The notes under the pieces are model-generated. The model did not search any database. It saw nothing but the letters and a program-made list of their open reading frames with translations, and was not told the origin of the DNA. This document shows, piece after piece, positions 1-7,792 of a DNA stretch of 64,000 bases. Origin of the DNA: Armatimonadaceae bacterium (lineage in GTDB: Bacteria > Armatimonadota > Armatimonadia > Armatimonadales > Armatimonadaceae); assembly GCA_030447685.1 (NCBI GenBank), contig JAUJOK010000015.1, positions 1,815-65,814 of the forward strand, in the 5' to 3' direction. The position numbers and the translations under genes are program-made. How positions within the stretch are numbered: position 1 is the stretch's first letter; every line of letters starts with the position of its first letter.

Positions 1-45
1 GGCGCACGGGGCTGGCTGGCGCGCTGGCGGCGGAGGAACTCCTGA
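1..45 (+). CDS. 3' end of an upstream gene (partial)
   Basis: Frame 1 stays open from the window edge to a TGA at 43-45 and reads a short arginine- and tryptophan-rich tail. The TGA overlaps the next ATG in a TGATG arrangement, typical of co-translated genes in one operon. PSP1 genes often follow a DNA polymerase III delta-prime gene, so holB is possible. Fourteen residues are too few to identify it. Confidence 0.35.
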   Translation, partial: GARGWLARWRRRNS

Positions 46-998
46 TGGTATCTTTACTCGCGGCGGTAACTTTTCAAAAAGTCGGCAAGCTGTTTTACTA
101 CCCGGCGGACGGCCTGGAACTGACGGTCGGCGCGCACGTCGTCGCGGAAACCCAGCGCGGTCTGGAATACGGCGAAGTCAAAATCCTCCGCGATGTGGCA
201 GGTGACGCCGACGAAAGGGAAAGCAGCTTCCAGATTCTGCGCGTCGCCACCGCCGAGGACGATGCCATCGCCCAGCGTCGCCGCCGACAGGCTGAGGAGG
301 GCCTTGCGCTGTGCCAGAGCCGCGCGGACCATCTGTATCTGCCGATGAAGGTTGTCGATGCGGAAGTCGCCTTTGACGCTAATCAGGTGACATTCTATTT
401 CGTCGCCGACACGCGGGTGGACTTCCGCGATCTGGTCAAGGAGGTGGCCGGGCAGATGCGTATGCGCGTTCATCTGCACCAGGTCGGCTCGCGGGATCAT
501 GCCAAGCAGTTGGGCGGCTACGGCCCCTGTGGTCGCCCCCTGTGCTGCACCACCTTTTTGCGTGATTTCGCCCCGGTTTCGATGAAGATGGCCAAGGATC
601 AAAGTCTGTATTTGAACCCCTCGAAGTTCAGCGGCGTCTGCGGCAAGCTGATGTGCTGCCTGCGCTACGAGCATGACATGTATCTGGAGGCCAGAGACCG
701 CATGCCCCCGGTCGGCGGCTCGGTCGGCTGCCCGGACGGTGAAAAGGGCATCGTCACCGAAGCCAACGTTTTGCGCGAAACCGTTACCGTCGTCATTCGC
801 ACGGATGATGAGACGCGCACCGTCACCTACCGCGCTGATGAGGTCGTTATCGCCCGCGCCTGCGGCGACTGCGGCTCGGCGGGCGGCGGCTGCGGCGGGT
901 CGTGCGGCTCCAGCGGCGGCTGCGGCACGAAAGCAAAGGCCGCCCCCTTCCCCGCCGTCATCTCCCTGCAACGCTGGCAAAAGAACTGGCAAAGTTAA
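45..998 (+). CDS. ricT: PSP1-domain protein, RicT/YaaT family
   Basis: This 317-residue protein matches the PSP1 family. In Bacillus the member RicT (YaaT) forms an Fe-S complex with RicA/RicF that helps RNase Y mature mRNAs. The diagnostic cysteine block is present around residues 160-205: GPCGRPLCC, then a second cluster VCGKLMCCLRYEH. The N-terminal part reads VGKLFYY and ETQRGLEYGEV, typical of the family. An unusual tail (about residues 270-297) is rich in Gly, Ser and Cys, with repeated CG, followed by a basic end. That tail could bind metal or be disordered. The start is the ATG overlapping the upstream stop. The family assignment is confident; the exact role here is inferred. Confidence 0.9.
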   Translation: MVSLLAAVTFQKVGKLFYYPADGLELTVGAHVVAETQRGLEYGEVKILRDVAGDADERESSFQILRVATAEDDAIAQRRRRQAEEGLALCQSRADHLYLPMKVVDAEVAFDANQVTFYFVADTRVDFRDLVKEVAGQMRMRVHLHQVGSRDHAKQLGGYGPCGRPLCCTTFLRDFAPVSMKMAKDQSLYLNPSKFSGVCGKLMCCLRYEHDMYLEARDRMPPVGGSVGCPDGEKGIVTEANVLRETVTVVIRTDDETRTVTYRADEVVIARACGDCGSAGGGCGGSCGSSGGCGTKAKAAPFPAVISLQRWQKNWQS

Positions 999-1030
999 AC
1001 GATATAAACCGGACACAACAAGAAACCTAC

Positions 1031-1258
1031 ATGATTCGCACGGTAGAAGCCACTATTGATGAACACGGAGCAGTGCGCCTGCTGGAGGGCGTGGAACTTC
1101 CCGCTCCTCGTCGCGCGATTGTTACCATCTTAGACGAGGAGCCGCCGGTTCACCCACACGAAACCGCCCTTCTGAGTGAAGCGGCTCTGGCCCAGGACTG
1201 GAACCAACCGGAAGAGGATGAGGCATGGTCACACCTTCAGTCGGTTCCGTCGTTCTGA
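1031..1258 (+). CDS. Antitoxin-like small protein
   Basis: A 75-residue acidic protein that starts MIRTVEATIDEHGAVRL. That beta-strand opening is common in small AbrB-like or AF2212-like antitoxins, with the pattern 'hydrophobic-E-A-hydrophobic-D-x-x-G-x-hydrophobic'. The C-terminal half is acidic and contains a PEEDEAW segment, as toxin-wrapping antitoxin tails often do. It lies 32 bases after ricT. Its 3' end overlaps a 37-codon fragment that looks like the start of a PemK/MazF toxin. The context supports an antitoxin that has lost its partner. There is no direct evidence of function. Confidence 0.6.
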   Translation: MIRTVEATIDEHGAVRLLEGVELPAPRRAIVTILDEEPPVHPHETALLSEAALAQDWNQPEEDEAWSHLQSVPSF

Positions 1259-1338
1259 TCCGGTTTCCCTTTTCCGACCTATCGGATTCGCGGTATATTG
1301 AACGGGAAAGACACAGCTATGCCTATCTACGAATTTAA
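1225..1338 (+). pseudogene. Truncated PemK/MazF-type toxin remnant
   Basis: From the ATG at 1225 the frame reads MVTPSVGSVVLIRFPFSDLS, then loses resemblance and stops at 1338. 'GxVVLIxFPFSDLS' is the first beta strand and loop of PemK/MazF endoribonucleases, which are normally about 110-120 residues long. Only about 25 matching residues remain. The start overlaps the end of the antitoxin-like gene, the classic antitoxin-toxin arrangement. The remnant runs straight into the fmdB start at 1319, which suggests a deletion joined the two. It is too short to be an active RNase. Confidence 0.6.
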
Positions 1339-1540
1339 ATGCAAGACCTGCGATAGCCGGTTCGAGACCCTGCGCGGAATGCGCGACCAGTCCCCCGCTG
1401 TCTGCCCCGCCTGCCACGGTGACGATACGATGCGCCTGCTGTCGCTGTTCGCCGCGCAGACGAAAGATGACGGCGCGTGCGAAACCTCCGCCGCGCTGGG
1501 CGAACCGTGCTGCCGGACGTTTGCGCCCGGCGGCGGGTGA
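1319..1540 (+). CDS. FmdB-family zinc-ribbon protein
   Basis: A 73-residue protein starting MPIYEFKCKTC, the signature start of the FmdB/CxxC_CxxC_SSSS regulatory family. Two CxxC knuckles (CKTC and CPAC) should bind one zinc ion. A Cys- and Gly-rich tail follows. FmdB was linked to formamidase control in Methylophilus, but most relatives are small zinc ribbons of unknown role. The start is ATG 1319 because the family always begins MP-x-Y-E-F. The TTG seven codons upstream adds residues with no counterpart. Confidence 0.85.
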   Translation: MPIYEFKCKTCDSRFETLRGMRDQSPAVCPACHGDDTMRLLSLFAAQTKDDGACETSAALGEPCCRTFAPGGG

Positions 1541-1630
1541 GGCATTCCCGTCCGCTGACCGGTTCGGTCGGCACGTGCCTGCTTCTTTCCTCACGTTTAA
1601 CCCGACGCCCTTTGCGGCGATACCAGCAAT

Positions 1631-3637
1631 ATGCCCGATTCCAAAAAACGCTACTATATCACCACGCCTATCTACTATGTCAACGGCGAACCGCACGTCG
1701 GTACGGCCACCACGACCGTGCTTGCCGACGCCACGACACGCTACCGGCGGCTGCGCGGCGACAACCCGTACTTCCTGACCGGCACGGATGAAAACGCCCG
1801 CAAAGTGACTGAAGCGGCGCAAAAGGCGGGCCAGGACCCACAGACTTTTGTGGACGCGGTTTCGCTGCGATTCGTGGAGACGTGGAAGTTCCTCAAGTGC
1901 GACTACGATGTCTTTTTCCGCACTACCGAGGAGCGCCACCGGCAGGTCGTGCAGGCGGTGTTCGAGCGCCTTCGCGCTTCGGGGGACATCTATACGGGAA
2001 CTTATGAGGGCTGGTACTCGGTCACGGATGAGACGTTTTTCCGTGATTCGGACGTGGACGCCGCGACGGGCCGAGTCATCGAAACGGGCGCAGCCGTCGA
2101 GCGCGTCAGCGAAGACACCTATTTTTTCCGCCTGTCCGCCTATGGCGAGCGGCTGAAGGCGCATATCCTCGCCAATCCCGACTTTTTGCAGCCGGACACG
2201 CGGCGCAACGAAGTGCTGGCCTTTATTGACCAGGGCCTGCGCGACCTGAACATTACCCAGAACAGATCGGGATGGGGCATCGAAGTACCGGGCGAGCCGA
2301 ACCGCATCATCTATGTTTGGTTCGATGCGCTTATTAACTATTTGACCGAATCCGGCTGGCCCGACAGCCCGGATTGGCGCACGCTCTGGCCCGCCGATGT
2401 CCACCTGATGGGCAAGGAGATTTTCACCCGCTTCCACGCCACGCTCTGGCCCGCGATGCTGATAGCGCTGGGCCTGCCGCTTCCCCAGCATGTCGTCGCG
2501 CACGGATGGTGGCTGATCGGCGGCGAGAAGGGCGCGAAATCGAAGGGCAATATCCCCGCGCCGCAGGACGTGGTTGCGATGCTTCAGGAGCGTTCCGGCG
2601 CGCCGCAGGAAATATGTGTGGACGCCCTGCGCTACTACCTGCTGCGCGATATACAGTTCTCGTCGGACGCCGAGTTTTCGCCGGACATTCTGCTGGCGCG
2701 CTACAACGCCGACCTGGCGAACGACCTGGGTAACGTACTGAACCGTGTGCTAGGGGCGAACTTCTTTCCCGGAACCATCCCGACGCCGCGCGCCGACCGC
2801 AATATCACGGCGAAACTGCGGGAAACCGCTGAAACCTCCGTTCGTGACTACGAAGCCGCGCTGGAGCGCTTCGACTGGGGAGCGGCGCTTGCCGCTGCCT
2901 GGCGCATCGTCGGCGGCGTCAACGACTTTTTGCAGGAAACCGCGCCCTGGAAGCTGGCAAAAGCCGGTGACACCGAGGCGGTGGGCGATGTGCTGTACGG
3001 CGCATTGGAAGCGACCCGAATCGCCGCGCTGCTGGTCGCCCCGGCCATGCCCAGCGCCGCCGCCGAGATGGGCCGGCAACTGGGTGTCGCTGACATTGCC
3101 GCCGAGGGCGGCTGGGCGGAGGCGACACGCTGGGGCGGCCTCGCTCCGGGCACACCGGCAGGTGCGTCGTCCCCCATCTTCCCCCGCATTGACACGCGTA
3201 CGGCCAATCAGGCCGCTCCGAAAAAGGAAATGCAGAAGACCGTGAATCCGACAAATCCAACCTTCTCGCCTATTGCGCCCACGGAATCCGCCACGTCGCA
3301 GGCGTCCGACACCATCACGATAGACGATTTCGCGCGCGTACAGCTTCGCATCGCCGACATTCTGACCGCCGAACGTATCCAGGGGGCGAAAAAGCTGCTG
3401 CGTCTTCAGATACGGGTCGGCGACGGCGATGAGCGGCAGTTGGTGGCGGGTATCGCGGAGTCCTATGCGCCGGAAGACCTGCCGGGCAAAAAGATCGTGG
3501 TCGTAGCCAACCTACAGCCCGCAACCATTCGTGGTGTTCAGTCGCAGGGCATGCTGCTTGCCGCCACCGACGAGGCGGGCCGCGCCATCCTGCTCGCGCC
3601 GGATACGCCGGTCGCCGCCGGCAGCAAGGTTAAATGA
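1631..3637 (+). CDS. metG: Methionyl-tRNA synthetase
   Basis: A cytosolic class I synthetase that charges tRNA(Met) with methionine. It is 668 residues long. The HIGH-equivalent is HVGT at residues 22-25. The KMSKS loop is changed to KGAKS at about residues 300-304; both lysines are kept, while M and the first S are lost. The zinc knuckle after the YEGWY motif has no cysteines, so this is a zinc-free variant. Residues from about 562 to the end form the EMAP-II/Trbp111-like tRNA-binding domain that mediates dimerisation in bacterial MetG. A proline- and threonine-rich linker precedes it. The stop overlaps the next ATG (ATGA). Confidence 0.95.
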   Translation: MPDSKKRYYITTPIYYVNGEPHVGTATTTVLADATTRYRRLRGDNPYFLTGTDENARKVTEAAQKAGQDPQTFVDAVSLRFVETWKFLKCDYDVFFRTTEERHRQVVQAVFERLRASGDIYTGTYEGWYSVTDETFFRDSDVDAATGRVIETGAAVERVSEDTYFFRLSAYGERLKAHILANPDFLQPDTRRNEVLAFIDQGLRDLNITQNRSGWGIEVPGEPNRIIYVWFDALINYLTESGWPDSPDWRTLWPADVHLMGKEIFTRFHATLWPAMLIALGLPLPQHVVAHGWWLIGGEKGAKSKGNIPAPQDVVAMLQERSGAPQEICVDALRYYLLRDIQFSSDAEFSPDILLARYNADLANDLGNVLNRVLGANFFPGTIPTPRADRNITAKLRETAETSVRDYEAALERFDWGAALAAAWRIVGGVNDFLQETAPWKLAKAGDTEAVGDVLYGALEATRIAALLVAPAMPSAAAEMGRQLGVADIAAEGGWAEATRWGGLAPGTPAGASSPIFPRIDTRTANQAAPKKEMQKTVNPTNPTFSPIAPTESATSQASDTITIDDFARVQLRIADILTAERIQGAKKLLRLQIRVGDGDERQLVAGIAESYAPEDLPGKKIVVVANLQPATIRGVQSQGMLLAATDEAGRAILLAPDTPVAAGSKVK

Positions 3638-4014
3638 CGGCGGCGGGCTTTGCCTTGTATGGAATAGACCACGTGCAGTTGGCGGCCCCGGCAGGCTGCG
3701 AAGCCGAAGCCCGCGCCTTTTACCACGGCGTCCTGGGCATGACCGAAGTCGAGAAGCCCTCCCGCCTGCGCCTTCGCGGCGGTGTCTGGTTCCAGTGCGG
3801 CGCTCAGCAGGTGCATATCGGCATCGAACCGGCTTTTGCACCCGCCCGTAAGGCACACCCGGCCTTTGTCGTGCGAAACCTATCTGCCCTTCGCAGGCAC
3901 CTGCTCGCCGCCGGTATCACTCTAACGGATGACGGCGCGCTGCCGGACGTGGAACGCTTCTATGTGGACGACCCGTTCGGGAACCGCCTGGAGTTCCTGG
4001 AACGAGCCGCCTGA
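3634..4014 (+). CDS. VOC/glyoxalase-like protein
   Basis: A 126-residue single-module vicinal oxygen chelate protein. The GIDHVQLAAP start and the DPFGNRLEFLE end are the two usual metal-site strands, with His in the first and Glu in the last. The YHGVLGM helix between them is also standard. Members include glyoxalases, fosfomycin-resistance enzymes and dioxygenases, and the substrate cannot be told from the sequence. The gene overlaps metG by 4 bases and is presumably co-translated with it. Confidence 0.85.
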   Translation: MTAAGFALYGIDHVQLAAPAGCEAEARAFYHGVLGMTEVEKPSRLRLRGGVWFQCGAQQVHIGIEPAFAPARKAHPAFVVRNLSALRRHLLAAGITLTDDGALPDVERFYVDDPFGNRLEFLERAA

Positions 4015-4097
4015 GCAATCGGCGCAACCGCGCGTTCGTTCCCGGTGTCTGATGATCGGCGGCGCAATCACCGCGAACGCCGAACGGGGAGGCGTGC

Positions 4098-4490
4098 ATG
4101 GGACGAGTTGGCAGTCGGCGGGAACCGGGTCTGGTGCTGCTTTTCAGCCTGATTACCTGTGGTATCTACTACTATTGGTGGGTTTACAAAGTTTCCGGCG
4201 AAGTCCAGGAATTTCTCGGAGAGCCGGATACGCCGCCGATCCTGGAATTGGTGCTGTCGGTGCTTACCTGCGGTCTGTACCTGTTCTACTGGGACTGGAA
4301 GATCGCCGAAAAGATCGCCCGCATGCAGGAGCGTGTCGGCCTGACGCCGGTAAACAACGCTCCGCTTTATCTGGTGCTGAACATCGTGGGGGCAGGGCCA
4401 GTGTACGGACTGGGGCTGATCGTCCCCTTGATCGAGCAGATGCATTTGAACGAGGTCTGGCATGCCGCTCAACATCGCCCGCTGGTTTAG
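4098..4490 (+). CDS. DUF4234 membrane protein
   Basis: A 130-residue integral membrane protein. It has the DUF4234 pattern: a hydrophobic segment LITCGIYYYWWVYKV, a second SVLTCGLYLFYWDWKI, then a third hydrophobic stretch. The two 'TCG-x-Y-x-x-Y/W-W' motifs look like an internal duplication. The GGGAGG box lies 5 bases before the ATG at 4098. Its last 29 bases overlap the DUF2752 gene, and the two families commonly occur together. The function is unknown. Confidence 0.8.
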   Translation: MGRVGSRREPGLVLLFSLITCGIYYYWWVYKVSGEVQEFLGEPDTPPILELVLSVLTCGLYLFYWDWKIAEKIARMQERVGLTPVNNAPLYLVLNIVGAGPVYGLGLIVPLIEQMHLNEVWHAAQHRPLV

Positions 4491-4911
4491 CCGGGAGGGC
4501 AGCCGTTCACAGCGCCTCACGGCTCTGGGGCCGCTGCTGCTGCTGGCCTTTCTTTATTTGGTGCCGCCGCCGCAGGGAAGTGGTAAATCGCTTGTCGGGC
4601 TGCCCTCGCTGTGCCTGTTTCAAAATGTTTCCGGCCTTCCCTGCCCCGGATGCGGGATTACGCGCTCACTTGTCTGCTGCGCGCACGGGCTTTTTGGGCA
4701 AGCGATACGATTTCATCCGCTGGGGCCGCCGGTATTCGCGAGCCTCGTCGGCATGGCGTTGACGGGCCTCCTTTTCGCCGCGCGCCCCAAGTTCGTTGTC
4801 AGGCTGCCGCAGCAGCAGCGCTGGGCGAACGGCGCGGCCTGGGTCAGTCTCGTTCTTCTGGGCATTATATGGGTAGCTCGGCTTTCGGGTGCGCTTCCCG
4901 CTCCGCCCTGA
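4462..4911 (+). CDS. DUF2752 membrane protein
   Basis: A 149-residue protein with three predicted membrane segments and the DUF2752 hallmark GLPCPGCGITRS at about residues 62-73, followed by a CCAHGLFGQA segment. The family is widespread, usually small, and has no known activity. The CPGCG motif is the conserved core. The ATG at 4462 has a GAGG box six bases upstream inside the DUF4234 gene. An inverted repeat after the stop could end the transcript. Confidence 0.82.
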   Translation: MPLNIARWFSREGSRSQRLTALGPLLLLAFLYLVPPPQGSGKSLVGLPSLCLFQNVSGLPCPGCGITRSLVCCAHGLFGQAIRFHPLGPPVFASLVGMALTGLLFAARPKFVVRLPQQQRWANGAAWVSLVLLGIIWVARLSGALPAPP

Positions 4912-4940
4912 GTTTCCGGTTGAGGGGCTGCTGAAAACAC

Positions 4941-4969
4941 AACAGGCGGTGCCCTCGGCCCCGCCTGTT
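4941..4969. terminator. Hairpin between convergent genes
   Basis: A 9-bp stem AACAGGCGG / CCGCCTGTT with an 11-base loop lies between DUF2752 (+) and the unknown gene on the minus strand. The T-rich tract after it is short and interrupted. It could act as a weak bidirectional terminator. Confidence 0.5.
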
Positions 4970-4995
4970 CGCTTTCTAATTCTCTGTAAACTGAG

Positions 4996-5616
4996 CTACG
5001 CAGCCCGGCTCAGGCGTCGCCGGTTCCGAGGCTCCTCCTCGGTTTCGGCGGATTCCCGTTCCGTATCGCCGTCGGCGGCGCGAACGCCATCGGTCGGCAG
5101 CGGGATCACCACGGTCTGCGCCTCCTGCCGCTTGCGGAAGTTGACGGTTTCCCAATCCCGAACGTAATCCAGCACGGTCTGCGCCATGCGCCGCGCGTCC
5201 CATTCCGGCATCAGCAGCGTCAGCGAGTCCGTGGCCTGCACCATCTTGACCGCACCGTTGCCGACCGCCTCGCCGACACCGTTGTCGATCTTGAGGACAA
5301 AGGGCTGCCGATACTTGGCGTCCTTACGCAGCGTCAGCACCCGCGCCTGCATCCCCTCATCCTGGGCCGTCCCCTTGTGGTCCGTCCATTCCGTAAACAG
5401 GCCGTGCAAAATGTCCCAGCACACCAGCTTGAAGTCGGGAACGTCCACGAAGTGCCGCACGCGCGTCCTTGCCTTGTGGTTCTCGTCCCACTCCAAAAGG
5501 GTGAAGCCGATTTTGTTGCGCCGGGGGTCCAGGCTCAGCATATCGCTGATGTCCAGCACCCGGTCTTTGGTGACGTACTTATAAATCTGTACGCGCGTCA
5601 TTTCGTTGCTTAACAT
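4996..5616 (-). CDS. Conserved-looking hypothetical protein
   Basis: A 206-residue soluble protein that I do not recognise. It starts MLSNEMTRVQIYKYVTKDR, chosen because an AAAGG box sits just before this ATG. The longer reading adds 14 residues without a ribosome site. The body alternates charged and hydrophobic residues (VRHFVDVPDFKLVCWDIL) and looks like a globular alpha/beta fold. The last 35 residues are very rich in Glu, Arg and Asp and are probably disordered. No catalytic motif is visible. A small zinc-ribbon gene lies upstream on the same strand. Confidence 0.7.
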   Translation of the reverse strand: MLSNEMTRVQIYKYVTKDRVLDISDMLSLDPRRNKIGFTLLEWDENHKARTRVRHFVDVPDFKLVCWDILHGLFTEWTDHKGTAQDEGMQARVLTLRKDAKYRQPFVLKIDNGVGEAVGNGAVKMVQATDSLTLLMPEWDARRMAQTVLDYVRDWETVNFRKRQEAQTVVIPLPTDGVRAADGDTERESAETEEEPRNRRRLSRAA

Positions 5617-5683
5617 ATTCCTTTGCCTTTCCTTAAACCTGAGCCATTCACTCAGCAACGATCACTTGGGGCAGTCATCCCCT

Positions 5684-5932
5684 TTACAGCACCTTGCGAT
5701 ACCGGCAGGTGGGGTTTTCACTCAGCGAACCCCAGCATTCCCAGCACAGCAGGTAGCCTTTGCCACCGATATAGTACAGGTTGGAAACCAGATCGTCGCC
5801 GCATTCCGGGCAGCGACCTCGCACCCACTGTGGATCGGGCCGCCGATCTTCCCGGTGCCGAACCGGGGTAACGGGAGCCTCCTCCAATGCATCTTTCCTG
5901 CGCGCCTCCTCCACAACCATCCCCTGTTCCAT
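5684..5932 (-). CDS. Small zinc-ribbon protein
   Basis: An 82-residue protein with a charged N-terminal half and a C-terminal zinc-ribbon-like part: CPECGDDLV, then CWECWG, then a single late Cys. CxxC plus CxxC would bind one zinc. The ATG at 5932 is preferred because an AAGGAG box sits about ten bases upstream; the GTG at 5941 is only one base from that box. A good promoter lies about 55 bases upstream. Its partner and function are unknown. Confidence 0.65.
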   Translation of the reverse strand: MEQGMVVEEARRKDALEEAPVTPVRHREDRRPDPQWVRGRCPECGDDLVSNLYYIGGKGYLLCWECWGSLSENPTCRYRKVL

Positions 5933-5985
5933 GCGTTCCACACTCCTTCCGTTTGCCTCAAGGTTGCGGGTTAAAACCTCTGTTT

Positions 5986-6014
5986 ATTATATCGCACATC
6001 ACTGTGAGTAGCAA
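5986..6014 (-). promoter_or_regulatory. Sigma-70-type promoter for the zinc-ribbon gene
   Basis: On the minus strand TTGCTA (6014-6009) is followed by a 17-base spacer and TATAAT (5991-5986). The surrounding DNA is AT-rich against a GC-rich background. Confidence 0.7.
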
Positions 6015-6112
6015 CGTCTATCAGATAAAATGGCAAAATTTCGTTTGCTTATCATGGTAGTGTTTGCCCTCACGAAAGATACTCCGGGGAAAGCGGAACA
6101 GGCGGAAAACAG

Positions 6113-6658
6113 TTACGGAGAGGATTTTCCGTTCGCGTTTGAAAGGGAAAGCAGGTACGCCTCCAGGGCGAAGGCGTAGTCGCCGCGGGCGCGAAGAATC
6201 GCTTCGATGGCATCGCGAACTGCGCCCTGCCCGCCCGCGCGCGGCGTCACCAGGTGGGCGATGGTCTTTACTTCGGGGATGGCGTTTGCCGGGGCAATGG
6301 CGACGGCAGCAATACGCAGGGCGGGCAGATCGTTGAAATCGTCACCGATATAGGCGACGCTGTCCGGGGTCAGTCCAAGCCGGGTTGTCAGCCCGACGAG
6401 CGTCGCGGATTTATCGCGCACTCCCTGATACAGATGCTCGATCCCCAGTTCATCCGCGCGCCGCTTCACCAGGGGCGACGAGCGACCGGTAAGCCAGGCG
6501 ATTCGCAACCCGACAAAGGCCGCAAGCACAATACCCAGGCCGTCGTGGATATGGAAACGCTTTGCCTCGGTGCCGTCGTCATGGAAGTAGACGCCGCCAT
6601 CGGTCATCGTGCCGTCCACATCCATTGCCAGCAGGCGGATTCGCGCCAGGTCGGCCAT
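6113..6658 (-). CDS. kdsC: Kdo-8-phosphate phosphatase (HAD family)
   Basis: A 181-residue cap-less HAD phosphatase of the KdsC type, which removes phosphate from 3-deoxy-D-manno-octulosonate 8-phosphate during synthesis of LPS inner core sugar. The DxDGT motif is DVDGTMTDGGVY near residue 13, where KdsC proteins have DVDGTLTDG. Motif II (LTGR) and the metal motif GDDFNDLP are present, as is the tail TPRAGGQGAVRD used in tetramer contacts. It starts one base after the stop of kdsD, so the two are one transcript. That pairing makes the Kdo pathway the natural reading. Confidence 0.9.
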   Translation of the reverse strand: MADLARIRLLAMDVDGTMTDGGVYFHDDGTEAKRFHIHDGLGIVLAAFVGLRIAWLTGRSSPLVKRRADELGIEHLYQGVRDKSATLVGLTTRLGLTPDSVAYIGDDFNDLPALRIAAVAIAPANAIPEVKTIAHLVTPRAGGQGAVRDAIEAILRARGDYAFALEAYLLSLSNANGKSSP

Positions 6659-6659
6659 G

Positions 6660-7655
6660 TTACACCAGTCCCGCCCGCAGCAGGTCTTTGAGCATCAGCA
6701 TGCCCACCGGGAAACTGTCCGCGTCCACCACCGGTATTTCACCGATGTCGGCGGGAAAGGTCTCGAAAAGGCGCAGTCCTTCGGCGGCCAGTGCATCCGG
6801 GGCTACCGTCAGGGGTGCGCGCGTCATTACATCGGAAGCCAGATGATCCAGGCAGTCATTGCCGAACTTCTCCAAAGCGCGGCGCAGATCGCCACCGGTC
6901 ACCAGTCCCGCGAGCGTCCCGTCCGCGTTCAGAACGAGAGCCGCCCGCTGATGGGCGCGCGGCATCGCAAGAACCACATCGCGTATCGAGGCATCCGATC
7001 CGACCGTTGCCACGTTGTCGCCGGTGCGCATCACATCGGACACGCGCAGCAGCAGCCGCCGCCCCAGCGACCCCGCCGGATGAAGACGGGCATAATCGTC
7101 GCGCCCGAAGCCGCGACCGACCATCACCGCCACCGCCAAGGCGTCGCCCAGCGCCATCATTGCGGTCGTGGACGTGGTGGGGGCAAGGTTCAGGGGGCAG
7201 GCTTCACGGGGGACGCACACATCCAGAACGACCTCGGCAGCCTGCGCGAGGGTCGAGCGGACATTGCCGGTCATCGCGATCAGCCCGGCTCCCACCCGCT
7301 TGAGGGCCGGAAGCACGGCAAGAAGCTCATCCGTTTCGCCCGAATACGATAGGGCCAGTACAACGTCGCCCGCCGTCACCATGCCGAGATCGCCATGGAG
7401 CGCCTCGCCGGGGTGAAGAAACAGCGCGGGTGTGCCGGTGGAGGCAAACGTCCCGACGATTTTACGCCCGACAACGCCGGACTTGCCCATGCCGGTGACG
7501 ACCGCGCGGCCCGCGCCGTTCAGAATGAGGTCAACAGCGCGTACAAAGGTTTCATCCAGCCGTTCCGCCAGCGCCCGAAGCGCCTCCGCCTCATCAGTGA
7601 GAACACAGCGAGCGCGCGCCAGCGGATCAAAATCCGGTGCGGAAACAAATGCCAC
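6660..7655 (-). CDS. kdsD: Arabinose-5-phosphate isomerase (SIS-CBS)
   Basis: A KpsF/GutQ/KdsD-family enzyme that converts ribulose-5-phosphate to arabinose-5-phosphate, the first step to Kdo. The N-terminal SIS domain holds GMGKSGVVGRKI and SYSGETDELL, then PTTSTTAMMALGDALA. Two CBS modules follow. The reading can begin at a GTG at 7682, but a TGCTATAAT promoter element lies inside those first codons. The expected transcript start is the GTG at 7655, which gives 331 residues and probably a leaderless message. kdsC follows after one base. Confidence 0.9.
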   Translation of the reverse strand: MAFVSAPDFDPLARARCVLTDEAEALRALAERLDETFVRAVDLILNGAGRAVVTGMGKSGVVGRKIVGTFASTGTPALFLHPGEALHGDLGMVTAGDVVLALSYSGETDELLAVLPALKRVGAGLIAMTGNVRSTLAQAAEVVLDVCVPREACPLNLAPTTSTTAMMALGDALAVAVMVGRGFGRDDYARLHPAGSLGRRLLLRVSDVMRTGDNVATVGSDASIRDVVLAMPRAHQRAALVLNADGTLAGLVTGGDLRRALEKFGNDCLDHLASDVMTRAPLTVAPDALAAEGLRLFETFPADIGEIPVVDADSFPVGMLMLKDLLRAGLV

Positions 7656-7661
7656 GTAAAA

Positions 7662-7670
7662 ATTATAGCA
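7662..7670 (-). promoter_or_regulatory. Extended -10 element of kdsD
   Basis: The minus strand reads TGCTATAAT. Six bases later comes the GTG at 7655, so the predicted transcript start coincides with that codon. No ribosome-binding site precedes it. Confidence 0.6.
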
Positions 7671-7730
7671 CGCCGAATCCACCCCGGCAATCAGACCGAA
7701 AAAGCAAACCGGGAAATTGTCTGAAGCATA

Positions 7731-7758
7731 AGACCCGCCGGTTAAAAGCCGGTGGGCT
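7731..7758 (-). terminator. Possible terminator after the GGDEF-EAL gene
   Basis: An imperfect stem (CCCACCGG / CCGGCGGG, one mismatch) with a TTTTAA-like loop lies between the GGDEF-EAL stop and kdsD. The following bases are only partly T-rich, so this is tentative. Confidence 0.35.
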
Positions 7759-7792
7759 TGGCAGCGTTGGTGAGGTGATTGTTCGGAAGGCG

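Noticed and set aside
54-1016. Long antisense reading over ricT
   Set aside because: It mirrors the real gene in a GC-rich genome and has no protein-like motif.
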